Origin: Membranipora membranacea
Taxonomy: Eukaryota; Bryozoa; Gymnolaemata; Cheilostomatida; Membraniporidae
Length of the DNA stretch: 64,000 nucleotides
Direction: 5' to 3'
Assembly (NCBI GenBank): GCA_914767715.1
Contig: OU612072.1
Span: 7,006,001 to 7,070,000, forward strand
A program made the translations under genes and the position numbers. Shown here piece after piece: positions 60,202 to 64,000 of this stretch; position 1 is the stretch's first letter, and each line of letters opens with the position of its first letter. The notes beneath the pieces were generated by a model that was not told where the DNA came from, ran no database searches, and saw only the letters and a list, made by a program, of their open reading frames with translations.

Positions 60202-61310
60202 CTAACGATGAAAATTTCCGCATGACATTAAACAATTAGAACAAGAATTTTTTCTAGTGAGCCTCACAATACATGATAGGCCTATAAGGCTGTACAATTT
60301 GGGGATGACTGTAAACAACTATGTCTTATAAATTTACCAATGTTGGTGGTTTATGACTTCTGGGGTTTGTCAGGCTGTTACAATGAAATTCAAAATGACT
60401 GCAATTATCTCCATAAGCTATTGGGCTATTTACTAGTATTTGCGCAGTACATAAACCAAAGAAGAGGTAGGTTTATCTTGGCTGGAGGACATTACACAAT
60501 GGTGCAGGCAATCACCATAATCGCAAATAGGTAGGATGAGATGATTGTAGGGTCGACGCTCAACAGGGCGATTCACTTACATCTACATGTTGGGTCGTTT
60601 GGTGTTGGCAGGTTGCACATCTGTGCGTGTCGTGGTAGCCTGTATAGACTGCAATCACACACAATTCACTTCCCCCTTGACTTTCCAGCTTTATCTTTCA
60701 TTATTTTTATTGCAAAAGAGAATACGATAGGATACGCCTGCTGCAATATGATGTGACAAGGTGTTGATTGATGAGCTTTTTTCCACTATATCTTTTCTCA
60801 GCGCACAAACCCGGATCATCATCATCCGAAAATATAATATGAACGAAAAGTGTAACATATCACAACAATTTTTTGTTTAGGGTGCTTTTGGTATTATAGT
60901 GTTATGACTTTATTTTGTCACATACACACTTAGCCAACTGAGGGAAAAAGAGAACAAAAGGAAGTGCAATGCATCATGGGATACAATTAACAAAAGCATG
61001 AGTAGACAAATCTAGAAACTAAACGACACAAAAAAACCTAAAACATGTAAACTGCTATTTACACTCAGTTTTTGTTTTAAAATCAACAAACAGATTAAAA
61101 GTGACAATGAACATGTACTAGGAATAGAAAAACAATATCATGTCTCTAAACCTAGGGGGTGCCGGTCAGACTCTAATCCCACCTAACCTACACCTAGCAT
61201 GTCACAGCATAGCGAATCTATCACAAGGCACTGGTTTGGTGAATTTATCTGCTAGGACAATATTCGGTACATACATCACCATTCTCTATTGCTTCACGCA
61301 CATAATGGTA
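60202..61310. other. non-coding or unassigned interval
   Basis: Upstream exons of the minus-strand gene may lie here (a gtaagt donor at about 60572-60577 is one hint), but none could be supported. Confidence 0.4.
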
Positions 61311-61679
61311 GGGGAGGCGGGGGCACTCTGGGACAAATTTCACCTATTTGGCCACAGACCGTTTATTTTTGGGATGGTCATCTTCAAACTATACACATAT
61401 ATAGTTTGATGTGTTGTTAACTACATGATAATAACCATTTGGCAGTTTACCAGTCTAGAAAAAAGTTGTGAGAAAAACAGAGAGCATTGTACACTGTCCC
61501 AGAGTGCCCCTATGTCAGGGCACATTGGGACAGGGCTCGGGGCACTCTGGGACTATATGTTCCTATTGAAAAAAATGTATCACAATATACAGAGAGGTCT
61601 TTACTAACTTTTGTTGTTCAACTATTTATTTGAGATATAAAACTAATCAAAATTATATTCAACTGTTTTTCAGTATAAA

Positions 61680-63860
61680 TCAAAAGTAATAAGATATGTC
61701 AACTGGGAAAACGATCCTCTGGGACAGCCTGCTAGTTCCACTAGTGTTCGTTGGTGGTGGTAGACGAAGGACAATATCGGTGTCATCAATATCCGTGATA
61801 TCTTCCGGCTCAGATTTGATGAAGGAAGGGTTTATACCATGAATAGTCTTGAAAAACGATACAGTCGATAAGACTCCACAGCCATCTGTTTCCACTACCA
61901 TGCCCACGAAATGCCTCACATTGGTCTTCTTCCCAGTAAACTTGACCAGGACGTACTCTCCCACCTCCGTGGTAGGCCTAGGTGATCTAGGTGGCTCTTC
62001 AGTATCTAACTCGTCTCCAGAACTGTCTTCTTTCTCTAGTCTCTTGGCCAGCGCTTCATCCTCTTTTCCGTCATCATCATCGCTCGATTCCGGAGTCAGT
62101 ATTTTGGCCCTTTTCTTTGGTGGCTTCTTCTTTGCCTCCAGTTCTTTCAACATCTGCTGCTTAACAGGCGTATCAGTGAGGACCATGGACTTCACTTTCC
62201 TTCGATTTGAGGTTGCATTCTTGCGGGGTCCAGCTTTTGGATATGGACGAAGGTCTTGGGGAGTAAAATCGTTGGGCGATCTGATCAATTCACTGGTCGA
62301 TGGTGTAGGTTCAGTAACTGTGGCAGCGGGCAGCGGATTTTGAGATTGACCAGAAAGACCTGCAGGAGGTAATGCTGGGACTTGGACCGGAGCTGGACGG
62401 TCTGTAACAGCCGAAGCCAAATATTCATCATCACTAAAGATGTCCGAGTTGCATGGGTGGATCCCAGAGACGCGGAAGCCCGACAGAATATTGGCTGGTG
62501 TAAAGGCTTTGTGGAAACTCTCGCCAAGCAGCGCTCCTATATCATGAATTGATATAGTTCTAGCCGGATTGTTGAGCATCCATCTGTTGCAGGTGTCATT
62601 ATAGTACTTTTTCAGCGGGCCATACACAGTCCGATCTAACGGCTGCAGTTTATGACTGCAGTGGGGCGGGAATGTAAGTAATACTACCCCTTTCTCCTTA
62701 GCAGCATCAATTGCTGCGATTGAAATGTGGCTGGTGTGATTGTCCAGCAAGAGAAGCACTCGCTTCTCTTTGGAGCATTTGCAATATTTAGCAAAGTGTT
62801 CTATCCACAAAAGAAAAATCTCCTGATTCATCCAGCCGGATGGGTGAGCAGCCCCGCTACTTCCAGGTGGGGTGCCATTCAGCATGGACTCTTTAAAGTT
62901 CACTCTAGGCATGATCAAAAACGGAGGGATATAACCTCCTTGGGCGCTAATGCATCCTACCAGTGTCACGAGTGTGCCTCTTTCAGCGGATGTGGATACT
63001 CCAACCTGCTTCGCATTCTTCAGAGCGATGACCTTTGGCGGCTTGTGTACAGTGGTGAGCGCCGTCTCATCAATGTTCCAAATGTCACTAGCCTCAAACT
63101 TGTGTTTGATAAGCACAGCCTCTAGGTTGGCAAAGAAGGCAGCGACGTTAGTTCTATTGAAGCTCGTCGCTCGACTCAGACTGGTTGCTTCTGGAGTACG
63201 TACTGATAAGTTGGGGTGTCTCTTCATGAAGTGGTAGATCCAGTCTTCTCCTGCAATCAATCACAATGGATGGTTAGCTCGACTTCAAGTAACCCTTAAA
63301 TATTATAGAATTCTATTAAGCGATAGGTCTACTAGTATTATAACGATCATATTAGCTATATAATGAATACTAGTATTATAATGATCATATCAGATATAGG
63401 CTTATATGCTGTAATAACGAGTATTTAAGCAGTGGGTATGAGCAGACTGAAAGCAAATACCTGCAGTGCTGTTGGTGTCCCATGTCGGGGGATACTTCCT
63501 GCCGATTGTCTTCGCATATTCATAGGATAATTCCCATACCATCTTCTTAGTTAGCCCTGCATGGTGCTTGGCTGCCTCGATAAGGTATTCTTTCAGTAGC
63601 GATTCTTGCTCACCAGTGAACACTTGCCTATTGTTCCAATTTGGTTGGTATGAAATATTAGTCGCAGCTTCACCGTTACCAACAGTCTTTGCCGCGTTCC
63701 GGTACTTTGTCACGGCTCTCGCTAGCGTCGACTTGGGAATTGCAAAGGTATCAGCCGCCGCTCTCAAGGATAGTGTTCCATCTATGACTTCCTTAATAGC
63801 CGTTGCAAATACAGTATCATCAGTATGACTCTTGGTTGAGGGAATTCTGTTTCTAACCAT
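61680..63860 (-). CDS. pogo/Tigger-like transposase 2, 2 exons, 656 aa, intact
   Basis: Cut-and-paste transposase of the pogo group (CENP-B/Tigger/Jerky relatives), acting in the nucleus. Exons 63461-63860 and 61680-63250 join in phase 1 (gcag/gtattt and gattgcag), giving 1971 bases with the stop. The start is the atg at 63860. Domains: psq/CENP-B HTH ([20 protein letters not shown], ~30-55); CENP-B/Tc5-type domain (~75-165, [16 protein letters not shown] to [20 protein letters not shown]); DDE_1 catalytic core with D in [19 protein letters not shown] and [13 protein letters not shown]; an acidic linker ([11 protein letters not shown]). A C-terminal domain follows ([20 protein letters not shown]) that is shared with element 1 and looks like a small beta-barrel. 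No stop or frameshift was seen. Confidence 0.93.
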
Positions 63861-63915
63861 CGTGCTATGTCTACAAAATACATTCGAAATACATTATAAT
63901 CAATTTGGAGGAAAT

Positions 63916-63949
63916 CGGGGCACAGTGGGACATGTCCCATTGTGCCCCG
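63916..63949. promoter_or_regulatory. 34-bp subterminal palindrome of pogo element 2
   Basis: cggggcacagtgggacat is followed by its inverse with one mismatched pair, 56 bases upstream of the transposase start. A further inverted copy of the same core follows at 63955-63975. Candidate transposase binding site, possibly also autoregulatory. Confidence 0.6.
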
Positions 63950-64000
63950 TAGGGTTTTGTCCCATTGTGCCCCGTAGGTTAACAATTCAAACAAACTCTT

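Larger units (their letters stand above)
61311..63979 (-). mobile_element. pogo/Tigger-like element 2 (2.67 kb), apparently intact
   Basis: The left end (61311, ggcgggggcactctgggaca) and right end (63979, tgtcccattgtgccccgtag) are imperfect inverted repeats with TA at each border. Subterminal gggcac..tgggac copies occur on both sides (61506-61555 and 63916-63979). It contains one intact, intron-containing transposase gene. Same plan as element 1. Confidence 0.88.

Noticed and set aside
61849-62343. 164-codon plus-strand frame
   Set aside because: Antisense of the intact pogo-like transposase 2.

Overview
The window is nuclear DNA of an invertebrate animal. It has AT-rich spacers, spliceosomal introns with GT..AG ends, a TRAF-type signalling gene, tRNA-derived and palindromic short elements, and DNA transposons of animal types. 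I cannot fix the phylum; a sponge, cnidarian or other marine invertebrate would fit. Nothing looks bacterial, and I saw no CRISPR array, operon or rRNA.

Layout. 1-10 kb: non-coding, with a 5'-truncated LINE (2.9-4.4 kb, minus), a 179-bp perfect inverted repeat (4.86-5.35 kb) and the first of three copies of a ~365-bp MITE. 10.09-19.33 kb: an 11-exon TRAF gene whose reading frame stays open across every junction (536 aa: RING, TRAF zinc fingers, coiled coil, MATH). Its introns carry a foldback MITE and a perfect 62-bp-arm hairpin. An inverted, decayed copy of its first exon and leader lies 1.2 kb past its stop. 19.4-29.5 kb: mostly short elements (a tRNA-derived SINE, a 533-bp foldback with 9-bp target duplications, MITE copy 2), with two weak candidate host exons. 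29.5-32 kb: a decayed repeat and a three-exon minus-strand gene of 145 aa that I do not recognise.

32.9-37.6 kb: an apparently complete PIF/Harbinger transposon with two convergent genes, a DDE transposase (439 aa, 3 exons) and a MADF-type DNA-binding partner (288 aa, 3 exons). 38.8-39.5 kb: a 707-bp foldback. 40.8-41.1 kb: a PIF1-helicase-like exon. 41.26-44.20 kb: a pogo/Tigger-like element whose transposase is broken by frameshifts. 45.1-52.0 kb: a long, frameshifted, multi-exon transposase-like gene (DNCxxQNKN type) interrupted by a ZBED-like hAT remnant and by PIF1-like fragments. 52.4-54.4 kb: a nearly complete but damaged hAT transposase. 55-57.6 kb: repeats and a MITE containing a tRNA-like sequence. 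57.7-60.2 kb: the 3' part of an unrecognised minus-strand gene, with a LINE fragment and MITE copy 3 in its introns. 61.31-63.98 kb: a second pogo/Tigger-like element with an intact 656-aa transposase in two exons.

The window is therefore a transposon-rich neighbourhood around one clear host gene. At least two elements, the Harbinger and the second pogo-like element, still look able to encode their own proteins. The two pogo-like elements share a C-terminal domain and subterminal palindromes, which suggests a related mode of DNA recognition. Exon joins were read by eye from splice-site sequence and reading frame; no transcript data were available.
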